Positions 17,403 to 27,270 of a stretch of DNA of 64,000 nt are shown piece by piece. Source of the DNA: Marinisporobacter balticus (GTDB taxonomy: Bacteria; Bacillota; Clostridia; Peptostreptococcales; Thermotaleaceae). Location: positions 13,848-77,847 of the forward strand of contig NZ_SLWV01000016.1 in NCBI RefSeq assembly GCF_004345705.1. Reading direction: 5' to 3'. Below the pieces are notes generated by a model. The model was given only the letters and a program-made list of their open reading frames with translations. It ran no database searches and had not been told where the DNA came from. How positions within the stretch are numbered: position 1 is the stretch's first letter; every line of letters starts with the position of its first letter. A program made the translations under genes and the position numbers.

Positions 17403-18533
17403 CTATTTCACCCAAGGAATTGGGTCCGTATATTGTCCATTTTTTCTAACTTCAAAGTGTAGATGAGGACCTGTAGACATTCCTGTACTACCTGATTTTG
17501 AAATAACTTGACCTTTTTTCACTTGTTGACCTTCCTTTACAATGAGGCTAGAATTATGTGCATATAAAGTTACAATGCCACCGCCATGGTCAACCATTAC
17601 TACTTTCCCATATCCGCCTAACCAATCAGCATGAATAACTTTACCATTTCCTGCTGCTACAATACTTTTTCCCGCTGGAACCCCTATATCAATTCCTGTA
17701 TGTAGCTTCTTTCTCTTAAGAATCGGATGAATTCTATATCCATAAGGGGATGTAATTCTTGTATAACCAGGAGCTGGCCAAGCCAGTTTTCCACCTGTGT
17801 ATTTTCCACCGGATTGTTTTTTTCTGATCTCTGCAGCAATTTTTTCTGCATAAGTGTTCAATTCATCAATTTGATTTTCAAGGGCCTTACTATCTTTTTT
17901 CAATTCTTGTTTGATCCTATCCATTTTCCCCCTGCTCGTAGCTAACTCTTTTTGCTTTACTTTCATGTTTTTAAGCATAGCATCCATTTGATTCTTATGA
18001 CTTTCTAACGTCTTTTTCTTTGTATTGATTTCGTCCCTTTGTTCTTTCATATATTCTAATAAATCCATATCTTGGTTAAGAATTTTTTTAACCATATCTA
18101 AATTTGATAAAAGATCCACAATACTCTCTGAATCAAACAAAACTTCCGCATATCCAACATTTCCATTTTTATACATTGCTCTTAATCTATTATTTAATAC
18201 ATCATTCTTGTCTCCAATATTTTTCTCTTTTTCTTGTAATGCTTGCTTTGCTGTATCAATTTTCTTTTGGGTTATATTGATTTGGTGATCAATTTCACCT
18301 AGCTCTTGTTCTGTCTTATCAATTTTTCTGTCTAATTCCTTAATTTGAGACGATAGATTTTTTTCTTTCTTTTTGTTTTCATTCAATTTACTCTGTACGT
18401 TCTTAATATTACTGTTTACTTGATTCAATTTTTTCTGATTACTTGTCACATCCTGTGCAAAAGTATTCCCTGTAATCATCAAAGAAAATATAATCATAAA
18501 AAAAAGTACAATTCTTTTGTTCAATTTCAGCAT
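17403..18533 (-). CDS. Secreted M23 (LytM) murein hydrolase with coiled-coil domain, EnvC/PcsB-like
   Basis: 376 residues. A signal peptide (about 1-27, ending TFAQD) is followed by a long coiled coil (about 30-235, heptads rich in K, N, Q and E). The C-terminal zinc peptidase domain has the metal ligands in HTGIDIG and HLHFEV and the region GYRIHPILKRK. Such proteins cut peptidoglycan at the division site and are switched on through FtsEX, which contacts the coiled coil. The gene sits 23 bp downstream of ftsX in the same operon, matching the EnvC and PcsB relationship. It starts at ATG 18533 after GGGGGGAG and ends in a strong terminator. Confidence 0.9.
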   Translation of the reverse strand: MLKLNKRIVLFFMIIFSLMITGNTFAQDVTSNQKKLNQVNSNIKNVQSKLNENKKKEKNLSSQIKELDRKIDKTEQELGEIDHQINITQKKIDTAKQALQEKEKNIGDKNDVLNNRLRAMYKNGNVGYAEVLFDSESIVDLLSNLDMVKKILNQDMDLLEYMKEQRDEINTKKKTLESHKNQMDAMLKNMKVKQKELATSRGKMDRIKQELKKDSKALENQIDELNTYAEKIAAEIRKKQSGGKYTGGKLAWPAPGYTRITSPYGYRIHPILKRKKLHTGIDIGVPAGKSIVAAGNGKVIHADWLGGYGKVVMVDHGGGIVTLYAHNSSLIVKEGQQVKKGQVISKSGSTGMSTGPHLHFEVRKNGQYTDPIPWVK

Positions 18534-18556
18534 TTTCTCCCCCCCTAAATCAATTT

Positions 18557-19459
18557 TTATACTTTTAAAAATTTCCTCATAGAAAAAATACTTCCTAAAG
18601 CCCCAATCCCCATACCTAATACAATAAAAATAATAGCTAAATTCCCCATAACTACAGATGCTGGAATCATATATGCTGCAATCATAACGTATAATTTTTG
18701 TGTAACTAAATCAAATATACGTTTATAACCCAATCCAACAATACCTAATGCAATCAATGATCCCAATAGTCCCAATAGCATTCCCTCTACCAAAAAAGGC
18801 CATCTGATAAACCAATTGGTCGCACCTACATATTTCATAATATTAATTTCTTTTGATCTTGCAATAACAGTAAGTTTAATAGTATTTCCTACTACAAACA
18901 TTGAAATGAATATTAAAATACCAATAATAATCACCCCTGCTATACGTATGAAGTTTGTAATGTTAAGCAATTTTTCTACCACATCTTTATAATACTTAAT
19001 CTCTTCTAACCCTTGTAACCCTTTTATTCTACTAACTACAGCATCTGCATCAGAAATATCTTTTAGCTTAATCACATATGAATTTGGAAGAGGATTTTTT
19101 TCTAACCCCTCTAAAAGATATCCATTTTCTCCCCAACTCTTTTTCATATTTTCTAAAGCTTGTTCCTTAGATAAAAAATCCACATAGTCTATTCCGTCTA
19201 TTCTCTTAATAATATTTCCTATATTATCCATTTGACTCTCTGTTAAATCTTTTTCTAAATACACTTGTATAGAATCAAACTGTCCTTTGGCTGTTTCTGC
19301 CAAGCCATTTACATTTAATATAATCATAAATACAATTCCTAAAATCATTAAAACAGAAGCAATAGATCCAACTGAAGCCATCCCCATCATACGATTACGC
19401 CATAATCCTTTAAACCCTTCTTTTATCATATATATAAACGTTTTAACTTTCATATCCAT
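18557..19459 (-). CDS. ftsX: Cell division protein FtsX
   Basis: Membrane partner of FtsE. One transmembrane segment near residues 30-55 is followed by an extracellular domain of about 110 residues, then three segments in the C-terminal part (about 170-195, 215-245, 270-295), the FtsX/MacB-type layout. Near the end of the second membrane segment is GNTIKLTVIARSKEINIMK, the conserved cytoplasmic stretch. It overlaps the end of ftsE by 17 bp. ATG 19459 lies 6 nt from AGAAGG; ATG 19453 is also possible. It transmits ATP-driven motion of FtsE to the murein hydrolase encoded next. Confidence 0.92.
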   Translation of the reverse strand: MDMKVKTFIYMIKEGFKGLWRNRMMGMASVGSIASVLMILGIVFMIILNVNGLAETAKGQFDSIQVYLEKDLTESQMDNIGNIIKRIDGIDYVDFLSKEQALENMKKSWGENGYLLEGLEKNPLPNSYVIKLKDISDADAVVSRIKGLQGLEEIKYYKDVVEKLLNITNFIRIAGVIIIGILIFISMFVVGNTIKLTVIARSKEINIMKYVGATNWFIRWPFLVEGMLLGLLGSLIALGIVGLGYKRIFDLVTQKLYVMIAAYMIPASVVMGNLAIIFIVLGMGIGALGSIFSMRKFLKV

Positions 19460-20129
19460 ACACACCCTTCTTGTCATCTCTGACAATTTTTCCTCCTTCT
19501 ATTGCAATAACCCGTTGCTGCATCATATCTACAATTTCTTTGGCATGTGTAGCCATAACAATCGTTGTACCCCTTCGATTAATTTGTTTCATAAGCTTCA
19601 TAATTTCCCATGCTGTATCTGGATCTAAATTTCCAGTAGGTTCGTCCGCAATTAAAACATCTGGACTATTTACAATAGCACGAGCTATAGCTACTCTTTG
19701 TTGTTCTCCTCCAGAAAGTTCATGAGGATACATCTTCGCCTTACCACTTAATCCAACCATAGCAAGTATTGTTGGCACTTGCCTTCTAATTTCCTTCGGT
19801 TTTGCGCCAATAATCTCCATTGCAAAGGCTATATTTTCGTAGACTGTTTTATTTGGGAGCAGTCTAAAATCTTGAAAAACCACGCCTATTTTTCTTCTTA
19901 AATAAGGAATCTTTCTCGTGCTTAAATTGGTTATATCTAGCCCAGCTATCGTGATTTTTCCGTTTGTTGGTTCTATTTCTTTTAATAATAGCTTAATAAA
20001 AGTCGATTTACCCGCGCCACTAGATCCTACAATAAAAGCAAAATCTCCTTTCTCGATTTTAACATTAATATTAGAAAGTGCCACTGCACCCTTAGCATAC
20101 TGTTTTGTTATATTGAAAAAATTTATCAT
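19443..20129 (-). CDS. ftsE: Cell division ATP-binding protein FtsE
   Basis: 228-residue ABC ATPase, standard length. Walker A GSSGAGKST (35-43), Q-loop VVFQDFRLL, signature LSGGEQQR, Walker B VLIADEPTGNLD and switch histidine ATHAKE are all intact. With FtsX it forms the division complex that activates wall hydrolases. It is the first gene of ftsE-ftsX-M23, starting at ATG 20129 with AGGGG 8 nt upstream. Confidence 0.95.
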   Translation of the reverse strand: MINFFNITKQYAKGAVALSNINVKIEKGDFAFIVGSSGAGKSTFIKLLLKEIEPTNGKITIAGLDITNLSTRKIPYLRRKIGVVFQDFRLLPNKTVYENIAFAMEIIGAKPKEIRRQVPTILAMVGLSGKAKMYPHELSGGEQQRVAIARAIVNSPDVLIADEPTGNLDPDTAWEIMKLMKQINRRGTTIVMATHAKEIVDMMQQRVIAIEGGKIVRDDKKGVYGYES

Positions 20130-20302
20130 ATTATCAACCCCTAAGTTTGTATAATTCTACATATCCATCTAATTTTCCTCTATCATTTTACCATGAATTT
20201 TTTATTTATTTGTCTTATTTCTTCAAAAAATAGCAAACGATACTATATATCTATTATATTATGATTCTTTAAAATTTCCAAATACTATTACGCGTTCCTG
20301 CT

Positions 20303-20331
20303 TTGAATTTTTTTCCACTTTCTTATATAAT
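20303..20331 (+). promoter_or_regulatory. Promoter of the cyclo-ligase gene
   Basis: TTGAAT (20303-20308), 17-bp spacer, TATAAT (20326-20331). Transcription should begin about 28 bp before the ATG at 20367. Confidence 0.75.
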
Positions 20332-20366
20332 TGTTTTAATATAAAAATTGAGAGAAGGATTTATAA

Positions 20367-20936
20367 ATGAAAAAAAATATTCGCCAAGAAATATTAAAGA
20401 AAAGGGAAGTACTTTCTTTAGATCAGGTAGATGCTAAAAGTCAAACGATCTTCCATCAATTAACCACGCTTGATTTCTATAAAAGCGCAAAAACTGTTAT
20501 GATTTATATTGATTTTCGCAATGAAGTAAAAACCCACTGCATCATTGAAGATTTACTTAAATCAAATAAAAATGTTATCATTCCTATTAGTGTCCCTACA
20601 ACAAAAGAAATGATTTTATCTCAATTATTAGATCCTAAAGAAGAACTAGTAAAAGGAACTTATGGCATTTTAGAACCGAAGGAAAGATATATTCGAAAAG
20701 TAGATCCAGCTATTTTGGATTTAATCATTATACCAGGCGTAGCTTTTGATCGAAAAGGTTATCGAATTGGTTATGGCGGTGGGTACTATGACCGATTTTT
20801 AGATAAGATTTCAGAAGCTACCCCATCTATTGCGCTTTCTTTTGATTTACAAATAGTAGACAAAGTACCTAATGATTCTTTTGATTATCCTGTTGATTAT
20901 ATTATTACAGAAACACAAATACTTACATGCAAATAG
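20367..20936 (+). CDS. 5-formyltetrahydrofolate cyclo-ligase
   Basis: 189 residues, the usual length. It converts 5-formyl-THF to 5,10-methenyl-THF using ATP, returning a stored folate to one-carbon metabolism. An N-terminal basic helix (KNIRQEILKKREVLS) is followed by VMIYIDFRNEV, IIPGVAFDRKGYRIGYGGG and YYDRFL, which form the ATP and folate site. One of only two complete plus-strand genes in the window, with its own promoter and terminator. Start ATG 20367 with AAGGA upstream. Confidence 0.93.
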   Translation: MKKNIRQEILKKREVLSLDQVDAKSQTIFHQLTTLDFYKSAKTVMIYIDFRNEVKTHCIIEDLLKSNKNVIIPISVPTTKEMILSQLLDPKEELVKGTYGILEPKERYIRKVDPAILDLIIIPGVAFDRKGYRIGYGGGYYDRFLDKISEATPSIALSFDLQIVDKVPNDSFDYPVDYIITETQILTCK

Positions 20937-20959
20937 GGCAGAATCTTTCTGCCCTATTT
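20931..20959 (+). terminator. Terminator of the cyclo-ligase gene
   Basis: 12-bp perfect stem AAATAGGGCAGA / TCTGCCCTATTT with a 5-nt loop, overlapping the TAG stop codon and followed by TTTTTATCTTTTTTTT. On the other strand there is little U-run, so it probably stops the facing Lon-family transcript less well. Confidence 0.88.
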
Positions 20960-20966
20960 ATGCTTT

Positions 20967-23378
20967 TTATCTTTTTTTTCTTTGCTTTTGTTCGTTTTTA
21001 TTTTCTTTAGAAAATGCTTCTAGTTTTTTATTTACAAGATCATATACAGTTTCTTCTATATATGCTCCTGTTTCATTTCTTACGCCTGCTTTTTTATCCG
21101 TTAAAACTGCAATACCTTCTTCGATTGTTTTTACAGCATAGATATGAAACATTTCATTTTCTACGGCTTTGATAACTTCATCATTCAACATAAGGTTTTT
21201 TACATTTTGATGTGGAATCATTACCCCTTGTTTTCCTGTTAGTCCTTTCGATTTACATACTTTGAAAAATCCTTCTATTTTTTCGTTGACCCCACCAATA
21301 GGCTGTATTTTCCCTTTCTGATTCACTGAACCCGTTACAGCAATAGCTTGTTTTATGGGTATACCTGAAAGGCTTGAAAGTAATGCATATAATTCTGTAC
21401 TCGATGCACTATCTCCATCTACACCTGAATATAATTGTTCAAACACAATGCTAGCAGATAGTGATAATGGTCTTTCTTGTGCAAATTTTTCTCCCATATA
21501 TCCATTTAATATTAGTACGCCTTTATCATGGCTACTGCCACTCTTTTTGACTTCTCTTTCTATATTGATAATACCCGCCTTCCCTTTGTAAGTAGTCACT
21601 GTAATTTTACTTGGTTTTCCAAAGGAATATTCTCCTGTACCTGTAACAGCCAATCCATTTATTTCCCCTATTTTTTTGGCTTCTACATCAAGAAGTAAAG
21701 TCTCATCATCAAACATCTCTAGTACTTTCTCTTCATATTTGTTATTTCTATGGTTCTTCTTACTTATGGCTTTTTCAATATGTTCTAGTTTTACAACACT
21801 TGATCCCATCATTTCTGCAAAGTGATCTGCTTCATACAAAAGTTCGACTACTTGATTAAATCTAGAACTAAGTTTTTCTTGATGATCCGCAAGTCTTGCA
21901 CTATATTCTACAATTCTGCCCACAGCACTTTTATCAAAATGCTTAAGATTCTCTTTTTCACAGTGCGTTGCAATAAATCTTGCCATTTTATAAACATTTT
22001 CCTGATCTCGATTCATTTCAACTTCAAAATCAGCCATAATTTTAAATAATTTTTTAAAATCTTCATCATACTGATAAAGCATGGCATAAGTATAGGGATC
22101 TCCAATAATAATTACTTTTATATCAAGTGGAATTGATTCTGGTTTCAATGTAGATGTTACCACATATCCAACCTGTTTGTCTAAACCTTCAATGGTAATT
22201 TTATTATTTTTCAATGCTCTTTTTAGAGCATTCCATGTAAATGGATTGGTAAGTAAGTCTTTTGCCTGAAGGATCAAATATCCACCATTGGCTTGATGAA
22301 TGGCTCCTGGTTTTATTTGTGTAAAATCTGTTTTCATAGCCCCTAATTCGTTTTTATACTCGACTCTACCCATTAAATTATAATAACTTGGGTTTGTTTC
22401 ATTGATAATCGGTGCTCCTAATTTATTACTATTGTCAATGAAAAGATTGACTTCATATTTATCAAAAAAAGTCTCGGAAGATTTCATCTGAAGCATAGCA
22501 AGAGGATTATTCATTTCTTGCTTCTTATCCCCTTTAAATTTATCAATATGCTCTATGATATCGCTTTTGAATGTGTCTAAATAGTCTATAACACATAGAT
22601 GCTCTTTAAATCTTTTTTTTAATCCATTTATGTGGAAATCCACAAGATCCAGTACCATTTTTTGATCTAAATCTTTTACTTGATTCCTATATTCTTCTTC
22701 TAGCTTTCTAAGTTTATTAAAAATATCAACCGTTTCTAAACTCAGCGCACTAGAATTTTTTCTTATTACTTCTAATTCCTCTGTAGCAAGGTCTTGGTAT
22801 TCTTCTTCTGATATAGATTGTCCATCTCTTAATGGAACCGTAATGAGTCCACGCTCTGTTTGCTTAAATAAAAATCCATACTTTTTGCCCATTTCATTTA
22901 AAACATCAATGGTTTGTTGGGTATAACTTTGAAATTGTTGCACCAATACGCTCTTTTGGTTTTCATATTCTTTACTAGTAAAAACGTTTGGGATTTCCTT
23001 TTTAAAGGATTCAATCATGTTTTCCATATCTTTTTTGAAAACCTTTCCCGTACCTGCTTTTACATGTAGTGCAATAGGACTGTCTGGATTTTTAAAATTG
23101 TTCACATAGAGCCAATCATCTGGTACCTCTTTTATTTCAGCTTTCTTCTCCGCAATAGACAATGTATAGCTATTTCTTCCTGTACCACTTTGTCCTGACA
23201 CAAATATATTATATCCCTTTTTTTTCATATCCAGCCCAAATTCTAATGCCTCTGCTGCCCGCCTTTGGCCAATAATCCCTTGTAAAGGATATAAATCAGC
23301 TGTTGTATGAAAATCAAAACCACTCGTTTCACATTTTTTTTTCAGTTTTTCTACTGGAACTCTATAATTTTCTAACAT
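20967..23378 (-). CDS. Lon-family ATP-dependent protease (LonC/YcbZ-like)
   Basis: 803 residues. An AAA+ module is interrupted by a long helical insertion (about 125-290) and followed by the Lon protease domain with catalytic Ser near 656 (GDSASSTE) and Lys near 699 (GGVNEKIEGF). The P-loop is GQSGTGRNS (62-70): arginine stands where the Walker A lysine should be, as in other members of this Lon branch, so ATP hydrolysis may be weak. The usual LAN substrate domain of classical Lon is missing. Its substrates are unknown. It starts at ATG 23378 behind AGGAGGG; a 12-bp palindrome TTGACAAGTCAA lies at 23400-23411 just before that site. Confidence 0.85.
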   Translation of the reverse strand: MLENYRVPVEKLKKKCETSGFDFHTTADLYPLQGIIGQRRAAEALEFGLDMKKKGYNIFVSGQSGTGRNSYTLSIAEKKAEIKEVPDDWLYVNNFKNPDSPIALHVKAGTGKVFKKDMENMIESFKKEIPNVFTSKEYENQKSVLVQQFQSYTQQTIDVLNEMGKKYGFLFKQTERGLITVPLRDGQSISEEEYQDLATEELEVIRKNSSALSLETVDIFNKLRKLEEEYRNQVKDLDQKMVLDLVDFHINGLKKRFKEHLCVIDYLDTFKSDIIEHIDKFKGDKKQEMNNPLAMLQMKSSETFFDKYEVNLFIDNSNKLGAPIINETNPSYYNLMGRVEYKNELGAMKTDFTQIKPGAIHQANGGYLILQAKDLLTNPFTWNALKRALKNNKITIEGLDKQVGYVVTSTLKPESIPLDIKVIIIGDPYTYAMLYQYDEDFKKLFKIMADFEVEMNRDQENVYKMARFIATHCEKENLKHFDKSAVGRIVEYSARLADHQEKLSSRFNQVVELLYEADHFAEMMGSSVVKLEHIEKAISKKNHRNNKYEEKVLEMFDDETLLLDVEAKKIGEINGLAVTGTGEYSFGKPSKITVTTYKGKAGIINIEREVKKSGSSHDKGVLILNGYMGEKFAQERPLSLSASIVFEQLYSGVDGDSASSTELYALLSSLSGIPIKQAIAVTGSVNQKGKIQPIGGVNEKIEGFFKVCKSKGLTGKQGVMIPHQNVKNLMLNDEVIKAVENEMFHIYAVKTIEEGIAVLTDKKAGVRNETGAYIEETVYDLVNKKLEAFSKENKNEQKQRKKR

Positions 23379-23517
23379 GCATATGCCCTCCTAATTTTAT
23401 TGACAAGTCAACTTGAGTTCATGTGTCTTATAATTATTCATCCAAATTAATTGTTAGGCTATCTATACCCTTTATCCATAAATATAAAAGTTACCTTCGT
23501 ATTTTTTCTTCATCCTT

Positions 23518-26139
23518 TTAACGAACACTTTCCTTAAGTCTATAAAAAAGTTCCTCTACTATATCATACTTGCCTTTTCGTGCTGACAAAACCATCCTGA
23601 ATGCTATTTTTTTTGCTTCTACAATCTCTAATTCCTCTGCAATGTGTTTTATATCACTTACGAACTTCTCAATTAGTCTAGAATCTTTTTGTTCTAATGC
23701 CCCCTTCAATTTTTTCATCGTAATTATTAATTCTTCTTTCAATACAGATATGCTTTCCTGTGTCTGCATCACGCGATATATTGAATCTATTTCCTCGGAT
23801 AAATTTTGTTTTTTATACTTTAAAAGTTTTTCAATCTCATTAAATAATTTTTCTATTTGAATAGGCTTTGATACATATCCATCTAGGCCCATCGAAATAA
23901 ATTTTTCTCGATCTCCTTTGAGTGCATGTGCTGTGAGCGCAATAATAGGTGTATATACACCTGCTAATTTCTCGTGATTTCGAATCATTCTTGTCGCTTC
24001 TATTCCATCCATTTTAGGCATTTGAATATCCATAAGGATCATATCAAAATCTTTTTTTTGTGTTATCAGTATTGCTTCTTTTCCATTGTTTGCAATTTCA
24101 CTCCCATATCCTTTTTTATTCAACATAGCAGTAATCACAATCTGATTTAGTTCATCATCTTCCACAACCAAAACCCTTTTCGTTTTTAAATCTTTCTTAA
24201 ATACATTTCCGCTAACTGTTAAAACAGGATTATATACTTCCTCACCAATTCCTACACCTATTGTAAAATAAAATCTACTCCCTTTTCCACTTTCACTTAC
24301 TACCCATAAATCCCCACCCATTAGTTCGACCAATTCTTTTGAAATAGCAAGACCTAAACCTGTTCCTGTATATTTTCTTGTATAAGAACTATCTACTTGA
24401 CTAAAACTCTTAAATAATCTGGCTCTGTCCTCATCTGCAATACCTATACCCGTATCCTGAATCATCACTTTTAAACTACATTCTTTCGTTAAGTCTTTCT
24501 CTTTTTCAAAACAAATCTCGACAAAACCTTCATCTGTAAATTTAATCGCATTGCCAATGAGGTTATTCAAAATTTGAGTCAACCTTATTGGATCTGAAAT
24601 AATGATATTTGGAATATCTGGCGCAATATTATAATTTAATACTATTTTTTTTTCCAACGCTTTTGCTAAAAAAGATTTTGTCACACGATCAACTAATTGT
24701 TGAAGATTAAAAGGAATTTCTTCAATAGACATTTTCCCTGCTTCAATTTTAGAAAAATCTAAAATATTATTAATAATATTTAATAAAACATCAGCACTAT
24801 CCTTTATAATCAATAAATTTTCTCTTTGTTCCTTTGAAAGCTTTGTCATCAATGTCAAATCAACCATTCCAATAATTCCATTCATAGGGGTTCGAATTTC
24901 ATGACTCATATTCGCTAAAAATTGACTCTTTATATGATTTGCTGTTTCAGCCTCTTTTCTTGACCATTTAAGTGCTTCTTCCATTTTCTTTCGTTCCGTA
25001 ATATTTTCTTTTATAGCAATATAATGGGTTATTTCTCCTTCTATATTCTTAATCGGTGAAATCACTGCATGTTCCCAATAAGGTTCTCCATTTTTCTTCC
25101 TGTTGTGAAATTCTCCTCTCCAATCTTTTCCACTCAATAAAGTTTCCCACATTTTTTTATAGAATCCTTTATCCGCATTGCCTAATTTAAAAATTCTAGG
25201 GTTTTTTCCTATTACTTCATCCGATGTATACCCAGTCATTTCTGTAAACCTAGCATTTACATAATCAATATTCCCGCTCTTATTCGCGATCACAACGACA
25301 CTTGCACTATGTTCTATTGCTCTAAAGAGCATACTCAATTTTTCCTCTACCAAACGAATTCTTGTAATATCTCTAAATACGATCACCACACCAGTAATTT
25401 TGCCTTCATTATTTAAAATAGGTGCACTACTAGCAGAAATAAATTTTTCTTCATTTGTTATCATTCTTAGAACCGTATAATTTTTCAGTCCAACTGTTTT
25501 TCGATATTTTATTGCTTTTTTTACTGGATCTTCTGCTAAATGATCATTTCTTTTATTAATGATTCTAAAAACTTTTATAAAAGGTTTTCCTTTGGCTTTT
25601 GCAAATGTCCATCCAGTAATCTTCTCTGCTTGATTGTTCATCATCAAAATATTCCCATAGATATCTGTCGTCATTACCCCATCACCCATACTACTTAATG
25701 TAAGAGATAATTTTTTGTTTTTTTCTTTTAATCTATGGTTCTCTATTTCTTTACTTTTTAAAATACGATCATTCAAAATTTCTCTACGTACAACAGGCCC
25801 TAATCGTTTTAAGTTACATTTTTCGATACAGTCCCTTACTCCTTTTTCCATTGCAGACATCATAAAATCTTCCGTTATATGCTCCCCTAAAATAATAACA
25901 GGCATCAATATTTTTGATTCAAGGACTACCGTATGCACTTTTAATACATCTAAACCATTAAAATGATCATTTACAATAACAATATCCCAAAACTTTTTGG
26001 TTAAAGCTAACCTGATCTCACCTACATTGTTTATGCATTCATGCGTAACAATTAATCCATTTTTTATTATTTCAAAAAGAATGGTTTCTACATCTTCTAT
26101 GCCAAATCCCACAAGTAATAGATTTATTTTTTCTTTCAT
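23518..26139 (-). CDS. Hybrid sensor histidine kinase (pseudo-receiver, PAS-PAS, HisKA, HATPase, receiver)
   Basis: 873 residues, cytosolic. Residues 1-120 have a receiver-like fold, but the phospho-acceptor position is Asn (DIVIVND) and the acidic pair is lost, so it is probably a pseudo-receiver. Two PAS domains follow (about 148-265 and 273-395), then HisKA with the phospho-histidine near 412 (SHEIRTPMNG), HATPase with DTGIGI and GTGLGLAI, and a true receiver (VLVVEDDELN, phospho-Asp near 703 in LMDIQMPKMDG). The C-terminal 90 residues are helical and may be a degenerate phosphotransfer region. It starts 69 bp after cheB ends, so it is probably co-transcribed with the che genes and may add a sensory input to them. 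Confidence 0.85.
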   Translation of the reverse strand: MKEKINLLLVGFGIEDVETILFEIIKNGLIVTHECINNVGEIRLALTKKFWDIVIVNDHFNGLDVLKVHTVVLESKILMPVIILGEHITEDFMMSAMEKGVRDCIEKCNLKRLGPVVRREILNDRILKSKEIENHRLKEKNKKLSLTLSSMGDGVMTTDIYGNILMMNNQAEKITGWTFAKAKGKPFIKVFRIINKRNDHLAEDPVKKAIKYRKTVGLKNYTVLRMITNEEKFISASSAPILNNEGKITGVVIVFRDITRIRLVEEKLSMLFRAIEHSASVVVIANKSGNIDYVNARFTEMTGYTSDEVIGKNPRIFKLGNADKGFYKKMWETLLSGKDWRGEFHNRKKNGEPYWEHAVISPIKNIEGEITHYIAIKENITERKKMEEALKWSRKEAETANHIKSQFLANMSHEIRTPMNGIIGMVDLTLMTKLSKEQRENLLIIKDSADVLLNIINNILDFSKIEAGKMSIEEIPFNLQQLVDRVTKSFLAKALEKKIVLNYNIAPDIPNIIISDPIRLTQILNNLIGNAIKFTDEGFVEICFEKEKDLTKECSLKVMIQDTGIGIADEDRARLFKSFSQVDSSYTRKYTGTGLGLAISKELVELMGGDLWVVSESGKGSRFYFTIGVGIGEEVYNPVLTVSGNVFKKDLKTKRVLVVEDDELNQIVITAMLNKKGYGSEIANNGKEAILITQKKDFDMILMDIQMPKMDGIEATRMIRNHEKLAGVYTPIIALTAHALKGDREKFISMGLDGYVSKPIQIEKLFNEIEKLLKYKKQNLSEEIDSIYRVMQTQESISVLKEELIITMKKLKGALEQKDSRLIEKFVSDIKHIAEELEIVEAKKIAFRMVLSARKGKYDIVEELFYRLKESVR

Positions 26140-26208
26140 GGTAATCCCTCATTTATATTTTAAATGGATATAAAATCAGCTTCGATGTTCTTATTTCAAC
26201 ATCCATTT

Positions 26209-27264
26209 CTAAAGTCCTGAATAATCATACGAATAGCTTCCTTTTACCAAACTATACATTAAATGGGGTATACGATTTAATGCAACCTGTCTTTCAACCG
26301 CTCCTCGTTCATAAGCAACTTTTGGCATTCCGTAGATAATGCAGGTTTCCTGATTTTGTCCAATCGTATGCGCACCAGCTTGTCTCATCTTTAATAATCC
26401 ACGCGCACCATCCGCTCCCATCCCTGTAAGAATTACACCTATTGCATTATTTTTTGCCACTTCTGCCACAGATGTAAATAGGACATCTACTGATGGACAA
26501 TGTCCATTTACTTTATCTCCTTTTTTACATTTTACTGCATAATAATTTCCTTTTCTAATCAGTATCATATGGTAATCTCCTGGTGCCAAAAGTACTCTTC
26601 CCGGATATAAAATATCTCCATCCTCAGCTTCTTTCACTTCAAGCATACACGAATTATTCAATCGATTTGCATACATTTTTGTGAAAACAGGAGGCATATG
26701 TTGCGTAATAACGATTCCGGGAATTTGTTTTGGAATTGCTTTAAGTATCTCAAATATCGCCTCTGTCCCTCCTGTAGAAGCACCTATCGCAATCACTTTT
26801 TCGCTAAAATCACTCCTTAATTTCCCCTTAATCAACCCTGCTGATGGTTGTCTTTTCCAATGTGAAACCTTTGATATCGATGCAATTTTTATTTTTACAA
26901 TCAATTCAGAGATAAATATATCCTTGCTCCTATGATTTTCAGCGTTAGGCTTTTCTACAAAATCTACCGCACCATATTTTAACGCATCTAATACATTATC
27001 CTTCACCGCACTTACCACAATAACAGGAATAGGGTATTGAGGCATCAATTTTTTAAGGAATTCTATGCCATTCATTTTAGGCATTTCAACATCTAATAGC
27101 ATTACATTCGGTTCATATTCAATAATTCTATCGCGTGCCATATAAGGATCTGTTGCAGTAGCCACAACTTCTATGTTCGAATCATTCGCCACTCCTGTCG
27201 TCATTATCTCTCTAAAAATTAAAGAATCGTCTACGATCAATACGCGAATTCTCTTTTTAATCAT
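26209..27264 (-). CDS. cheB: Chemoreceptor methylesterase/deamidase CheB
   Basis: 351 residues. A receiver with phospho-Asp58 (LLDVEMPKMNG) is joined by a linker to the esterase domain, whose triad is visible as Ser162 (GASTGG), His188 (TQHMPP) and Asp284 (GMGADGA). It removes methyl groups from receptor glutamates for adaptation, activated by CheA phosphorylation. It lies 6 bp after cheR and upstream of the hybrid kinase. Confidence 0.95.
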   Translation of the reverse strand: MIKKRIRVLIVDDSLIFREIMTTGVANDSNIEVVATATDPYMARDRIIEYEPNVMLLDVEMPKMNGIEFLKKLMPQYPIPVIVVSAVKDNVLDALKYGAVDFVEKPNAENHRSKDIFISELIVKIKIASISKVSHWKRQPSAGLIKGKLRSDFSEKVIAIGASTGGTEAIFEILKAIPKQIPGIVITQHMPPVFTKMYANRLNNSCMLEVKEAEDGDILYPGRVLLAPGDYHMILIRKGNYYAVKCKKGDKVNGHCPSVDVLFTSVAEVAKNNAIGVILTGMGADGARGLLKMRQAGAHTIGQNQETCIIYGMPKVAYERGAVERQVALNRIPHLMYSLVKGSYSYDYSGL

Positions 27265-27270
27265 TTTTCT

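Noticed and set aside
23400..23411. TTGACAAGTCAA palindrome before the Lon-family gene
   Set aside because: Short, single copy and without clear promoter elements; too little to claim an operator, mentioned only in the gene entry.
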